Assembly (NCBI GenBank): GCA_945860165.1
Contig: CAMAPL010000006.1
Span: 1 to 64,000 of the forward strand
Direction of reading: 5' to 3'
Source: Rhizobium sp. Q54
Lineage (GTDB): Bacteria; Pseudomonadota; Alphaproteobacteria; Micropepsales; Micropepsaceae
DNA: 64,000 nt
The notes under the pieces were generated by a model. The model did no database searches, was not told where the DNA came from, and saw only the letters and a program-made list of their open reading frames with translations. Positions 16,550 through 24,833 of this stretch are shown in pieces. The stretch's first letter is position 1. Each line of letters begins with the position of its first letter. The position numbers and the translations under genes are program-made.

Positions 16550-17220
16550 AGCTTCAGACTTTCATTGCCAAGGCCCAGGGGATCGTGCGTGGCGGCGATG
16601 ATGATGCCGCCATGGCCGCAATGGCGCACCATCAGTTGCGCGATCAACGCCTGTCCGGCGACGTCCAGCGCCGCGAAGGGCTCGTCCAGCAGCCAGAGCG
16701 GGCGCTCGCTGACCAGGAGCCGGGCCAGCGCCAGCCGCCGCCGCTGGCCGGCGGACAGGTAGCGACAAGGAAGTTCCGCCTGCCGCGCCAGCCCCACGCG
16801 CTCGAGAACCGAGATCAGGTCCGCCCCCCCTGCGCGCGAGGCGCTGGCGGGGGAGGTGCCCGTAGCTGGCGCTTGCGCCAGCGAAGGGCGGAGGGGGTCT
16901 CTATAAAGCCGGGCAAAGAAATCGAGCTGCTCGCGCACGGTAAGCTGCGGCTTGAGGCCATCATGATGGCCCAGCCAGCCGATAGACTTGCCGCGCTCTT
17001 CAGCGTCGGTGATTTCGGTTTGCGCGCTCTTCAGCACCAGACGCCCGGCGGCCGGCACCAGGAAACCGGCGATCATCCGCAGCAGCGACGTTTTTCCTGC
17101 GCCGTTGGCGCCTTCCACCGCCAGCGCCTGCCCCGCCGAGACGCGAAACGACAGGCCGTCAAACAGTTTTCTGTCGCCGCGCGTGCAAGCGAGCCTTTCG
17201 GCGGTGAGGGACAAAATCAT
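16546..17220 (-). CDS. ccmA: Cytochrome c biogenesis ATPase CcmA with an in-frame insertion
   Basis: A 224-aa ABC ATPase. Walker A is Gly-Ala-Asn-Gly-Ala-Gly-Lys-Thr near 37-44, the signature is Leu-Ser-Ala-Gly-Gln-Arg-Arg-Arg and Walker B ends Leu-Leu-Asp-Glu-Pro. It powers release of haem-loaded CcmE. Between the helical-domain segment Phe-Phe-Ala-Arg-Leu-Tyr and the signature lie about 24 extra residues rich in Ala, Pro, Ser and Arg (around residues 108-132). These are encoded by a palindromic GC element at 16821-16898; the frame stays open through it. Usual CcmA is about 200 residues. The ATPase is probably still functional because all motifs are intact. Confidence 0.93.
   Translation of the reverse strand: MILSLTAERLACTRGDRKLFDGLSFRVSAGQALAVEGANGAGKTSLLRMIAGFLVPAAGRLVLKSAQTEITDAEERGKSIGWLGHHDGLKPQLTVREQLDFFARLYRDPLRPSLAQAPATGTSPASASRAGGADLISVLERVGLARQAELPCRYLSAGQRRRLALARLLVSERPLWLLDEPFAALDVAGQALIAQLMVRHCGHGGIIIAATHDPLGLGNESLKL
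16821..16898. repeat. Palindromic repeat element inserted inside ccmA
   Basis: A GC-rich stretch with a perfect 8-bp hairpin (16865-16872 with 16875-16882) and flanking runs of C and G that can also pair. It interrupts the conserved CcmA alignment but keeps the frame. Part of it (GCGCGCGAGGC) recurs in the palindromic intergenic block at 23781-23873. Confidence 0.65.
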
Positions 17221-17247
17221 GCCAGCAAACTAACCGCTTACAGCGGT

Positions 17248-17970
17248 TTAATACATATGCTGGCCGCCATTGATCGACATGGTGCTCCCCGTGATGAAAC
17301 CACCTTCATCAGCCACCAGGAACAGCACACCGCGGGCGATTTCGCTGGCCTTGCCGAGGCGTCCCACCGGAATGCGCGCCACAATCTTGGCCAGCACTTC
17401 GGCCGGCACGGCGGCGACCATGTCTGTGTCAATGTAACCGGGCGCGATGGCGTTGACGGTGATGCCCGACTTGGCGCCTTCCTGGCCCAGCGCCTTGGTG
17501 AAACCGTGAATGCCGGACTTGGCGGCGGCGTAATTGACCTGGCCATACTGGCCGGCCTGGCCGTTGATCGAGCCGATATTGACGATGCGGCCGAACTTGC
17601 GTTCCAACATGCCGTCCCAGGCGGCCTTGCACATGTTGTAGCAGCCGCCGAGGTTGGTATCGAGGACTTCGTCCCAGGCCTGGCGGTTCATCTTCTTCAT
17701 GGTTGCGTCACGGGTGATGCCGGCATTGTTGACGATCACATCCACCGGGCCCAGTTCGGCTTCGATCTTCTTGATGCCCGCAACACAGTCGTCAAAGGAT
17801 GAGACGTCCCACTTGTAGGACTTGATGCCGGTGCGGCTTTCAAATGCCTTGGCGCGTTCGTCATTGCCGGCATAGTTTGCCGCCACCGTGTAGCCCGCTT
17901 CTTTCAGCGCCACCGAAATCGCCTCGCCGATCCCGCGCGTACCACCCGTCACCACCGCTACCCGAGCCAT
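17248..17970 (-). CDS. phbB: Acetoacetyl-CoA reductase (NADPH)
   Basis: A 240-aa short-chain dehydrogenase that reduces acetoacetyl-CoA to (R)-3-hydroxybutyryl-CoA for polyhydroxybutyrate. The cofactor motif Thr-Gly-Gly-Thr-Arg-Gly-Ile-Gly is at 8-15, Asn-Asn-Ala-Gly near 81-84, and the catalytic Ser134, Tyr147 and Lys151 are in place. Gly-Gln-x-Gly-Gln-x-Asn-Tyr is typical of PhaB. I chose the ATG at 17970 (AAGGA ribosome site) over one seven codons upstream. It follows phaA with an 88-base gap that contains a small GCCCG/CGGGC hairpin. Confidence 0.95.
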   Translation of the reverse strand: MARVAVVTGGTRGIGEAISVALKEAGYTVAANYAGNDERAKAFESRTGIKSYKWDVSSFDDCVAGIKKIEAELGPVDVIVNNAGITRDATMKKMNRQAWDEVLDTNLGGCYNMCKAAWDGMLERKFGRIVNIGSINGQAGQYGQVNYAAAKSGIHGFTKALGQEGAKSGITVNAIAPGYIDTDMVAAVPAEVLAKIVARIPVGRLGKASEIARGVLFLVADEGGFITGSTMSINGGQHMY

Positions 17971-18058
17971 ACGTTTTCCTTTTGCTTTCAACTTTGCTGA
18001 AAGCAGTTAGGCCCGCTTTTCCGGGCGTTTCAACCTAAGAACGATGTGCGGTGCAGTC

Positions 18059-19231
18059 CTAACGTTCGACCGTCAAGGCAATGCCCATCCCGCCACCAAT
18101 GCACAATGTCGCCAGGCCCTTTTTGGCGTCGCGCTTGCCCATCTCGAACAGGAGGGTGGTCAGGATGCGGGCGCCGCTGGCGCCGATTGGATGTCCGATG
18201 GCGATGGCGCCGCCATTGACGTTCACCTTGGCCGGATCCCAGCCCATGTCCTTGTTCACTGCGCAGGCCTGGGCCGCGAAGGCTTCATTGGCTTCGACCA
18301 AGTCCAGGTCCGCTGCCTTCCAGCCGGCCTTTTCCAGCGCCAGGCGGCTCGCCGGGATGGGGCCCGAGCCCATCACCTTGGGATCGACGCCGGCCTGGGC
18401 CCAGCTGGCGACGCGGGCCAGCGGGGTCAGCCCGCGCGTAGCTGCATCCTTGGCGCTCATCAGCACCAGGGCGGCGGCGCCGTCATTGAGGCCCGAGGCA
18501 TTGCCGGCGGTGACGGTCCCTTCCTTGTTGAAGGCGGGCCTGAGGCCTGCCATCGCCTCGAGAGTGGCGCCGTCGCGAATATATTCATCGGTGTCGACAA
18601 CAGTGTCGCCCTTGCGGCCCTTGACGGTCACCGCCGCGATCTCGTCCTTGAACCTGCCGGCCTTGCGGGCGGCCTCGGCCTTGTTCTGCGAGGCAACGGC
18701 GAAACGATCCTGTTCCTCGCGGGTGATCTGCCATTCCTTGGCGACATTCTCGGCGGTGATGCCCATATGATAGCCGTTGAAGGCGTCCCACAGCCCGTCG
18801 CGGATCATGGTGTCGATGAACTGCGTGTCGCCCATTTTCTGACCGGCGCGCAAATATGCGGCATGGGCCGATAGGCTCATGGATTCCTGGCCGCCCACCA
18901 CCACGATCGCGGCGTCACCGGCGGCGATCGCCCGGGCGCCCAGCGCCACGGTGCGAAGGCCAGAACCGCAGACCATGTTGATGCCCCAGGCCGGCGCACC
19001 CAGGGGGATGCCCGCCGCCATGGAGGCCTGGCGGGCCGGGTTCTGGCCCTGGGCCGCGGTCAGCACCTGGCCGAGAATGACTTCGGAAACTTCCTCGCCG
19101 CTCACCTTGGCGCGTTCCAGCGCGCTGCGGATGGCGACCTCACCCAGCTTGTGGGCCGGTACGGTAGCGAAGGCGCCGCTGAACGACCCCACCGGGGTGC
19201 GGGCGGCCGATACGATGACGACGTCTTCCAT
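18059..19231 (-). CDS. phaA: Acetyl-CoA acetyltransferase (beta-ketothiolase)
   Basis: A 390-aa thiolase that condenses two acetyl-CoA to acetoacetyl-CoA. The acyl-accepting cysteine is Cys88 in Val-Cys-Gly-Ser-Gly, the His is in Gly-His-Pro-Ile-Gly and the second Cys in Cys-Ile-Gly-Gly-Gly near the C-terminus. The N-terminus [11 protein letters not shown] fits the ATG at 19231, with AGGG as ribosome site; the frame stays open upstream to 19324. First gene of phaA-phbB, divergent from phaR. The synthase gene phaC is not in the window. Confidence 0.97.
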   Translation of the reverse strand: MEDVVIVSAARTPVGSFSGAFATVPAHKLGEVAIRSALERAKVSGEEVSEVILGQVLTAAQGQNPARQASMAAGIPLGAPAWGINMVCGSGLRTVALGARAIAAGDAAIVVVGGQESMSLSAHAAYLRAGQKMGDTQFIDTMIRDGLWDAFNGYHMGITAENVAKEWQITREEQDRFAVASQNKAEAARKAGRFKDEIAAVTVKGRKGDTVVDTDEYIRDGATLEAMAGLRPAFNKEGTVTAGNASGLNDGAAALVLMSAKDAATRGLTPLARVASWAQAGVDPKVMGSGPIPASRLALEKAGWKAADLDLVEANEAFAAQACAVNKDMGWDPAKVNVNGGAIAIGHPIGASGARILTTLLFEMGKRDAKKGLATLCIGGGMGIALTVER

Positions 19232-19495
19232 GAAGAACCCTGTCTTTTTCTTTGTATTGCCGCGCGCAAAATGCCGCGAACGCGCCCAATGGTAAACTGC
19301 GGGTAAAATACAATTACGATTCAATGGTTTAAGTATAGGCTGACGAATTATTCTGTGTTGCGACTGCTAAATGTCGCTGGACTCCCGCGCTGCAGAATGA
19401 TGTCTTACCGGCCTTAATTCCAGCACCTGCGGGTGACTGGGCCGCCTTTCGGGGAAGGCGCAGACAAGGCGTTGCAAAGCAGTAGGGGATTTAAA
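19232..19495. promoter_or_regulatory. phaA/phaR divergent control region
   Basis: This 264-base region lies between phaA (minus) and phaR (plus) and must contain both promoters. It is AT-richer around 19300-19365. A GCGAC/GTCGC inverted repeat (19360-19364 with 19373-19377) and a CTGCAG near 19391 are candidate operators. PhaR of other species represses its own gene and phasin genes, but I cannot show binding here. Confidence 0.45.
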
Positions 19496-20107
19496 GTGTC
19501 AGAAGAAAAAACCAAGGCCGAAGGCCCTGTGGTCATCAAGAAGTACGCCAACCGGCGGCTATACAATACCCAGACATCGTCCTATGTGACGCTCGACCAT
19601 CTCGCCGCCATGGTGAAGGAAGGGACCGAGTTCGAAGTGCTGGACGCGCGCACCGGCGACGACATCACCCGTTCGGTCCTGACCCAGATCATCTTCGAGG
19701 AAGAGGCCAAGGGCCAGTCGTTGCTGCCCATCAAGTTCCTTCGCCAGCTGATCCGCTTCTATGGCGACTCGCTGCAGACCTTCGTGCCCGGCTATCTGGA
19801 CATGAGCATGGACAGCTTCACCAAGAATCAGGGTCCCATGCGCGACCGCATTGCCGAAGCGCTGGGCGGCGGCAACCAGATGGTCGAGAACATGACCCGG
19901 CAGAACCTGGCGCTGTTCGAGAACGCCATGGCGATGTTCACGCCGTTCGGCGCGGCGGGCGGCGCAGCGGGCGGCGCAGCGGGCAAAGCCGAAGGCGGCA
20001 AGCCGGCCGCCAAACCGGGGCCGCAGGGCACCGAAGACATCGCTGATCTCAAGGAAGAGATGGAAGCGATGCGCCGGCAGTTGGCCGAGTTGACCCAGCG
20101 CAAATAG
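19496..20107 (+). CDS. phaR: Polyhydroxyalkanoate synthesis repressor PhaR
   Basis: A 203-aa regulator that binds DNA and PHA granules. The N-terminal PHA-accumulation DNA-binding domain is clear: Ile-Lys-Lys-Tyr-Ala-Asn-Arg-Arg-Leu-Tyr-Asn-Thr and Ser-Tyr-Val-Thr-Leu-Asp, followed by the PHB-accumulation domain. A Gly/Ala repeat and a C-terminal coiled-coil (Leu-Lys-Glu-Glu-Met-Glu) follow. I chose GTG at 19496 because GGGG lies 7 bases upstream; the frame stays open to 19433. It faces away from phaA-phbB, the usual arrangement for its control of PHB metabolism. Confidence 0.94.
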   Translation: MSEEKTKAEGPVVIKKYANRRLYNTQTSSYVTLDHLAAMVKEGTEFEVLDARTGDDITRSVLTQIIFEEEAKGQSLLPIKFLRQLIRFYGDSLQTFVPGYLDMSMDSFTKNQGPMRDRIAEALGGGNQMVENMTRQNLALFENAMAMFTPFGAAGGAAGGAAGKAEGGKPAAKPGPQGTEDIADLKEEMEAMRRQLAELTQRK

Positions 20108-20373
20108 TGAGTTTCGCCGTCCGGGGTGCCGTCAGCATCGCCTTGCTCACCCTGCTGGGCGGCTGTTTCGTGCCCATGACGACGCGCGAGGCGCAGAGTA
20201 TCGCCAGTCAGCGCCTGACCAGTTATTGCAAAAAAAGCTGCGGCGCCTTCACTCTGGCCAATACCCAGAAGATCAACAACCGCTGGCTGGTGGATTTCGA
20301 CGCGCCCCTGCGCAAATTCACCGTCACCGTTGAAGGCAACGGCAACGCCCGCGTCGATACCTGGAATAAGTAG
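20107..20373 (+). CDS. Small putative lipoprotein, 88 aa
   Basis: Starts with GTG overlapping the last base of the phaR stop, so it is probably co-translated. A hydrophobic leader ends in a lipobox (Leu-Leu-Gly-Gly-Cys, Cys near residue 20), predicting lipid anchoring. The mature part of about 68 residues has two further Cys and ends in a beta-like stretch. I do not recognise the family. Confidence 0.65.
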   Translation: MSFAVRGAVSIALLTLLGGCFVPMTTREAQSIASQRLTSYCKKSCGAFTLANTQKINNRWLVDFDAPLRKFTVTVEGNGNARVDTWNK

Positions 20374-20437
20374 ATATTACTGAGCGACCGCGAACCCGGA
20401 GCAAAGCGGAGAGCATCGCGGCGCGACCATAAAAACT

Positions 20438-20970
20438 TTATGGACCCCAATCGGGGTTCATAATCGGCTCTCCGAAATGGAAGCCCAGCAATCCCGCCGC
20501 CAGAAATAAAAATGCGCCGGCCCCAGCGCATTGCTGCAAGGTGGCGAGACCGGCTGCGAGCAGCGCCACGCCGGACAAGGCCGGCACCGGCGCCATACCT
20601 TTTAGCGCGGCAGTAATCAACAGCAGGCTTGCCACCGCCATCGGCATCAAAGCCAAAATCCACAGGCCCGACAGCATGACCGCGAGCCCTGCCGCAAGGC
20701 TTGCGACCAGCGCCATGGTGGCGGCGAAACTGCGCAAAGACCGCGCGAACCGCGCCAGCGCCTGCGAGCTTGATGCCAGCGGCAACAGGAACAACACAGC
20801 GACATCACCAGGCCCGACACCGCTGCTGCCGCCAGCGCCGCCATCAGCATCGCGGCGAAACGCAGATACAGACGCGCCGCGGCGCGCATAGGCGCGGCCA
20901 GCACCCAAGCGCCGATGCTGGCGGCAAACAGCGAAGCTGCACTCGCGAGTGTGAGAGAATCAAAAGCCAT
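20438..20970 (-). pseudogene. Frameshifted small membrane protein gene
   Basis: The first half (from ATG 20970) encodes two hydrophobic helices. Near 20800-20815 the frame turns to Cys/Trp/Arg-rich nonsense while a neighbouring frame becomes hydrophobic and coding-like, running to TAA at 20438. Re-reading one base there joins the halves into a protein of about 177 residues with four or five helices, ending Pro-Asp-Trp-Gly-Pro. A one-base deletion or a sequencing error explains it. The start codon lies within the acnA terminator stem. Family unknown. Confidence 0.6.
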
Positions 20971-20998
20971 CTGGAGCAGGATACTCCAGATGGCTTTT
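20962..20998. terminator. acnA terminator
   Basis: A perfect 15-bp stem (20962-20976 with 20984-20998) with a 7-base loop, starting and ending in A/T runs. It lies 6 bases past the acnA stop on the minus strand and is followed there by TTTTGATTC. It contains the ATG of the disrupted membrane-protein gene. Confidence 0.85.
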
Positions 20999-21003
20999 CC
21001 TGA

Positions 21004-23721
21004 TTACGCGGCCAGCAAGTTGCGCAATACGTACTGCAGGATGCCGCCATTCTTGAAGTAGGCCACTTCGTCCGCTGTCATGATCATCAGGTGGAGCGGC
21101 AGTTCGAAGCTCGTGCCATCGGGGCGATGGACCAGGGCCTTGATTTTCTGGCGCGGCTTGAGCGCGCCGGACAGGCCAGGAATGTCAATGATTTCGCGGC
21201 CCGTGAAGGTATAATCCTTTCGCGTCTTGCCCGCCTCGAAACAGAAGGGTGCCACGCCCATGCCGATCAGGTTGGAGCGGTGAATGCGCTCGAAGCTTTC
21301 AGTGATCACGGCACGGATGCCCAGCAGCTTGGGACCCTTGGCAGCCCAGTCGCGCGACGAGCCGGTGCCGTATTCCTTGCCGCCAATCACCACCGTGCCA
21401 AGGCCGTCCTTTTTGTAGGCCTGGGCGGCGTCGAAGATGGACATGGGTTCGCCCGGCGAATCGGGCTTGGCGTAATAGACGGTGTTGCCACCTTCGGCCC
21501 CGCCCATCATCTCGTTGCGGATGCGGATATTGGCGAAGGTGCCGCGCTCCATCACTTCGTGGTTGCCGCGGCGCGAGCCGTAGGAATTGAAATCGCGCTG
21601 CGCCACATCATGCTCGGACAGATAGACACCGCCCGGCGCCGTGGGCTTGATGTTGCCGGCAGGCGAAATATGGTCGGTGGTGATGCTGTCGCCGAACAGT
21701 GCCAGCACCCGCGCGCCCGCGATTTCGTCGACCGCCTTGGGCGCCAGTTCCATGCCCTCGAAATAAGGCGGGTTCTGCACATAGGTCGAAGCCTTGTCCC
21801 ACTGATAGGTCTGGCCCTTTACCAGCTTGACCTTTTTCCAGTTGGCATCGCCGTCAAACACATTGCCGTAGCGCTTTTTGAAGCTGGCGGGCTTGACCGC
21901 CTTGCGGATCGTGGCGGCGATTTCCTTCGGGGACGGCCAGATATCCTTCAGGTAGACTGGCTCGTTTTCCTTGTCATAGCCAACCGGCTCCCGGGTCAGG
22001 TCCATGTTGATGGACCCGGCCAGGGCATACGCGACCACCAGCATGGGCGATGCCAAATAGTTGGCGCGCACCTGGGGATGCACCCTGCCTTCGAAATTGC
22101 GGTTGCCGGAAATCACGGCGGCAGCGATCAGGTCAGCCTCGGTGACGGCCTTGGCCACTGCTTCCGGCAGCGGGCCGGAATTGCCGATACAGGTGGTGCA
22201 GCCATAGCCGGCCAGGGTGAAGCCCAGCTTGTCCAACGCCTTGTCCAGGCCGGCTTTCTTCAGATAGTCCGTCACAACCTGCGAACCTGGCGCGAGACTA
22301 GTCTTGACCCAGGGCCGCACCTGAAGGCCGCGCTTGACCGCCTTCTGCGCCACCAGGCCGGCGCCGATCATCACGGACGGATTGGAGGTGTTGGTGCAGG
22401 AGGTGATAGCGGCAATCACCACATCGCCATGCCCGATGGAATGCTTGCTGCCTTCCAGACGCGCACGCTTGTTGGCGCTGTCTTCCTTCTTGAAGGTGGT
22501 CATCAAGTGCTCGGCGAAATTGCCGGCGATGCCGGTGAGCGATACGCGGTCCTGGGGCCGCATCGGCCCGGCCATGCAGGGCTCGACCGTGGCCATGTCC
22601 AGGCCCAGCGTGTCGGTGAACACCGGATCGGGGCTTTTCTTGGTGCGCCACAGGCCCTGGGCCTTAGCGTATTTTTCCACCAGCGCCACGCGCGGCGCTT
22701 TGCGCGCGGTGTTCTTGAGGAAACGCACCGTCTCGGCATCGATCGGGAAGAAGCCGCAGGTGGCGCCATATTCCGGCGCCATGTTGGCGAGGGTGGCGCG
22801 GTCTTCCAGGCTGAGTTCGTCCAGGCCGGGACCGTAATATTCCACGAACTTACCGACCACGCCCTTCTTGCGCAGCATCTGGGTGACTGTCAGCACCAGA
22901 TCGGTGGCGGTGACGCCTTCGCGCAGCTTACCGGTCAGCTTGAAGCCGATGATCTCGGGGATCAGCATGGAGATGGGCTGGCCCAGCATGGCCGCTTCCG
23001 CCTCGATGCCGCCCACGCCCCAGCCCAGCACCGCCAGGCCGTTGATCATGGTGGTGTGGCTGTCGGTGCCCACCACGGAGTCGGGGAAGGCGACTTCGAT
23101 AGTCTTTTTGTTGATCGAGGCCTTCTGCTTTCGCACCCACACGGTTTCGGCGAGATATTCCAGATTGACCTGATGGCAGATGCCGTTGCCCGGCGGCACG
23201 ACGCGGAAATTGGCGAAGGCCTGCTGGCCCCAGCGCAGGAATGTGTAACGCTCCTTGTTGCGCTCATATTCGACGGCGACATTCTTCTTGAAGGAATCTT
23301 TCTGGCCGAAATTGTCGATCATCACGCTGTGGTCGATGATCAGATCGACTTCCGCCAGCGGATTGATCTTTTCCGGATTGCCGCCCAGATTTTTCATGGC
23401 ATCGCGCATGGCGGCCAGGTCCACCACCGCTGGCACGCCGGTCAGGTCCTGCATCAGGACGCGGGCGGGGCGGAAGGCGATCTCGCGGTCGGAGGTGCGT
23501 TTTTTCTGCCAGGCGACCACGGCGCGGATATCGTCGGCGGTGACGGTCTGGCCGTCCTCATGGCGGAGTAGATTTTCTAGCAGCACCCGCATCGAATAGG
23601 GCAGTTTCGACGCGCCCTTCAGGCCGTTCTTTTCCGCCGCGATCAGGCTGAAATAGACATAACTCTTGGCGCCGACTTTGAGGGTTTTGCGGCATTTGAA
23701 AGTGTCGAGGCTCTGCGTCAC
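21004..23721 (-). CDS. acnA: Aconitate hydratase A
   Basis: A 905-aa aconitase that isomerises citrate to isocitrate in the TCA cycle with a [4Fe-4S] cluster. Cluster ligands occur in Ser-Cys-Thr-Asn-Thr-Ser-Asn-Pro and Gly-Cys-Thr-Thr-Cys-Ile-Gly-Asn. The swivel domain near the C-terminus shows Tyr-Gly-Thr-Gly-Ser-Ser-Arg-Asp-Trp-Ala. Length and order fit the AcnA/IRP type. It starts with GTG at 23721, with GAAGGG 8 bases before. Monocistronic with its own terminator; the suc genes 5 kb away complete a TCA block. Confidence 0.97.
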   Translation of the reverse strand: MTQSLDTFKCRKTLKVGAKSYVYFSLIAAEKNGLKGASKLPYSMRVLLENLLRHEDGQTVTADDIRAVVAWQKKRTSDREIAFRPARVLMQDLTGVPAVVDLAAMRDAMKNLGGNPEKINPLAEVDLIIDHSVMIDNFGQKDSFKKNVAVEYERNKERYTFLRWGQQAFANFRVVPPGNGICHQVNLEYLAETVWVRKQKASINKKTIEVAFPDSVVGTDSHTTMINGLAVLGWGVGGIEAEAAMLGQPISMLIPEIIGFKLTGKLREGVTATDLVLTVTQMLRKKGVVGKFVEYYGPGLDELSLEDRATLANMAPEYGATCGFFPIDAETVRFLKNTARKAPRVALVEKYAKAQGLWRTKKSPDPVFTDTLGLDMATVEPCMAGPMRPQDRVSLTGIAGNFAEHLMTTFKKEDSANKRARLEGSKHSIGHGDVVIAAITSCTNTSNPSVMIGAGLVAQKAVKRGLQVRPWVKTSLAPGSQVVTDYLKKAGLDKALDKLGFTLAGYGCTTCIGNSGPLPEAVAKAVTEADLIAAAVISGNRNFEGRVHPQVRANYLASPMLVVAYALAGSINMDLTREPVGYDKENEPVYLKDIWPSPKEIAATIRKAVKPASFKKRYGNVFDGDANWKKVKLVKGQTYQWDKASTYVQNPPYFEGMELAPKAVDEIAGARVLALFGDSITTDHISPAGNIKPTAPGGVYLSEHDVAQRDFNSYGSRRGNHEVMERGTFANIRIRNEMMGGAEGGNTVYYAKPDSPGEPMSIFDAAQAYKKDGLGTVVIGGKEYGTGSSRDWAAKGPKLLGIRAVITESFERIHRSNLIGMGVAPFCFEAGKTRKDYTFTGREIIDIPGLSGALKPRQKIKALVHRPDGTSFELPLHLMIMTADEVAYFKNGGILQYVLRNLLAA

Positions 23722-23780
23722 GGGAGCGCCCTTCTGCTGGAATGGAAGATTCGGGTTTAGTCACATTCCTGCCCAAAAGG

Positions 23781-23880
23781 AAGGCGTGGCTTGCTCACGC
23801 CCCCTTGCGGCTTTCGCTGGCCCTCGGGCCAGCGAAAGCCGTCTCCACGCCAGTGCGCTGGCGCGCGCGAGGCAGGAAGC
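23781..23880. repeat. Palindromic GC repeat block upstream of acnA
   Basis: Between acnA and the next gene sits a perfect 14-bp hairpin (23809-23822 with 23827-23840, loop CTCG), flanked by GGCGTGG and CCACGCC-like arms and a GCGCGCGAGGC tail. Such blocks are typical of dispersed palindromic repeats rather than terminators, since no T tract follows. The remainder of the 272-base gap looks like promoter sequence. Confidence 0.7.
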
Positions 23881-23993
23881 CCCAAATGGTTGTCAGATCG
23901 GCTTAAATTCGCCCAATTGCGATGGAATAGTGACGGCAATGAAGGGGGGCCGTCTGCCAGTCCAGGCGGAAACAACCGCTGAGAAAGTATCGC

Positions 23994-24785
23994 GTGAGAT
24001 TCGTCCTCGTACTTTTTGCGGCCCTGCTGGCCAGCCCGGCCCTGGCCCAGCCTGATGGCGCCCCCGGCATACCGCCGGGCATGGCCTCGCGGCTGGCGGC
24101 CGAGCGCCTCAGCGCGATTCAGCCGGGCCTTTACAGCACCGGCGACAAGGACAGTTTCACTCTGCAGCCCTGCGGCCGCGGCAAGTTTCTGCTGCGCTTC
24201 TCCGGCGCATCCGAGCATTTCGTCCTCACCATGGATCGCAGCTCGCTGGGAACCAAGCTACTGAAATACGATACCGGCGCCATGGCGCTGCGGGTTTCGG
24301 TGTGGGGCGGGTTGACACTCTATAATCTGGCCAATCCCGGCGGCCTGCCCGCCACCCGCCAGGGCGACGCACCGCCCCTGCCCGTTCTGGAAGTATCGGG
24401 GCCGGAATTACAGACCGCGCTGAACGATGAAGCCAGTCACCTCAGCTATATGCAAAAAGTAGCGCTGAAATTCTCCGCCGATCCGGCCGTGCTGGAATCC
24501 GATCCGGAAACGCGTGGACGCGCCTTCGACGCCCTGACCAATGCGGCGCTGGGGATCGAGCGTTTCCTCGCCCAGTCACCCACCAGCCGCAAGACCCTGA
24601 TCAAGCGTATCAACCAGGTGAAAGTGGCAGAAGACGGCAAGCCGACCATCAGCATCGTAGGCCAGACCCTGCTAGTCAGCTTCGTTCCCGGCGAAGGCCA
24701 TGAAGGCCACGCGTCGTCGCTGGCGATCCAGCAGGAGCTGGGACGCCTGATGGCGATAACAGCCAAAGACATCGCGGCAAAATAA
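23994..24785 (+). CDS. Secreted protein, resembles DUF4908
   Basis: A 263-aa protein with an N-terminal signal peptide ending Ala-Leu-Ala-Gln, starting at GTG 23994. The middle (Ile-Gln-Pro-Gly-Leu-Tyr, Phe-Leu-Leu-Arg-Phe, Leu-Arg-Val-Ser-Val-Trp-Gly-Gly-Leu-Thr-Leu-Tyr and Pro-Gly-Gly) resembles the Caulobacter-type DUF4908 family from memory. The C-terminal half is helical with a Val-Ser-Phe-Val-Pro-Gly-Glu-Gly-His-Glu-Gly-His segment that could bind a metal. No function is known. It runs into a terminator shared with the convergent gene. Confidence 0.65.
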   Translation: MRFVLVLFAALLASPALAQPDGAPGIPPGMASRLAAERLSAIQPGLYSTGDKDSFTLQPCGRGKFLLRFSGASEHFVLTMDRSSLGTKLLKYDTGAMALRVSVWGGLTLYNLANPGGLPATRQGDAPPLPVLEVSGPELQTALNDEASHLSYMQKVALKFSADPAVLESDPETRGRAFDALTNAALGIERFLAQSPTSRKTLIKRINQVKVAEDGKPTISIVGQTLLVSFVPGEGHEGHASSLAIQQELGRLMAITAKDIAAK

Positions 24786-24813
24786 AAGGCGCCCCCTTTC
24801 GGAAGCGCCTTTT
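24784..24813. terminator. Bidirectional terminator
   Basis: A 9-bp stem (24784-24792 with 24805-24813), A-rich on the left and T-rich on the right, lies between two convergent genes. Confidence 0.75.
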
Positions 24814-24833
24814 CGTTTGCGCGGATAAACCCC

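Noticed and set aside
21091-23571. An 826-codon open frame on the plus strand opposite acnA
   Set aside because: It is the antisense shadow of a highly GC3-biased gene. The translation has no domain and is rich in His, Gly and Ala, as expected for such shadows. Similar long antisense frames at 31735-32985, 11492-12448 and 38464-39744 were dropped for the same reason.
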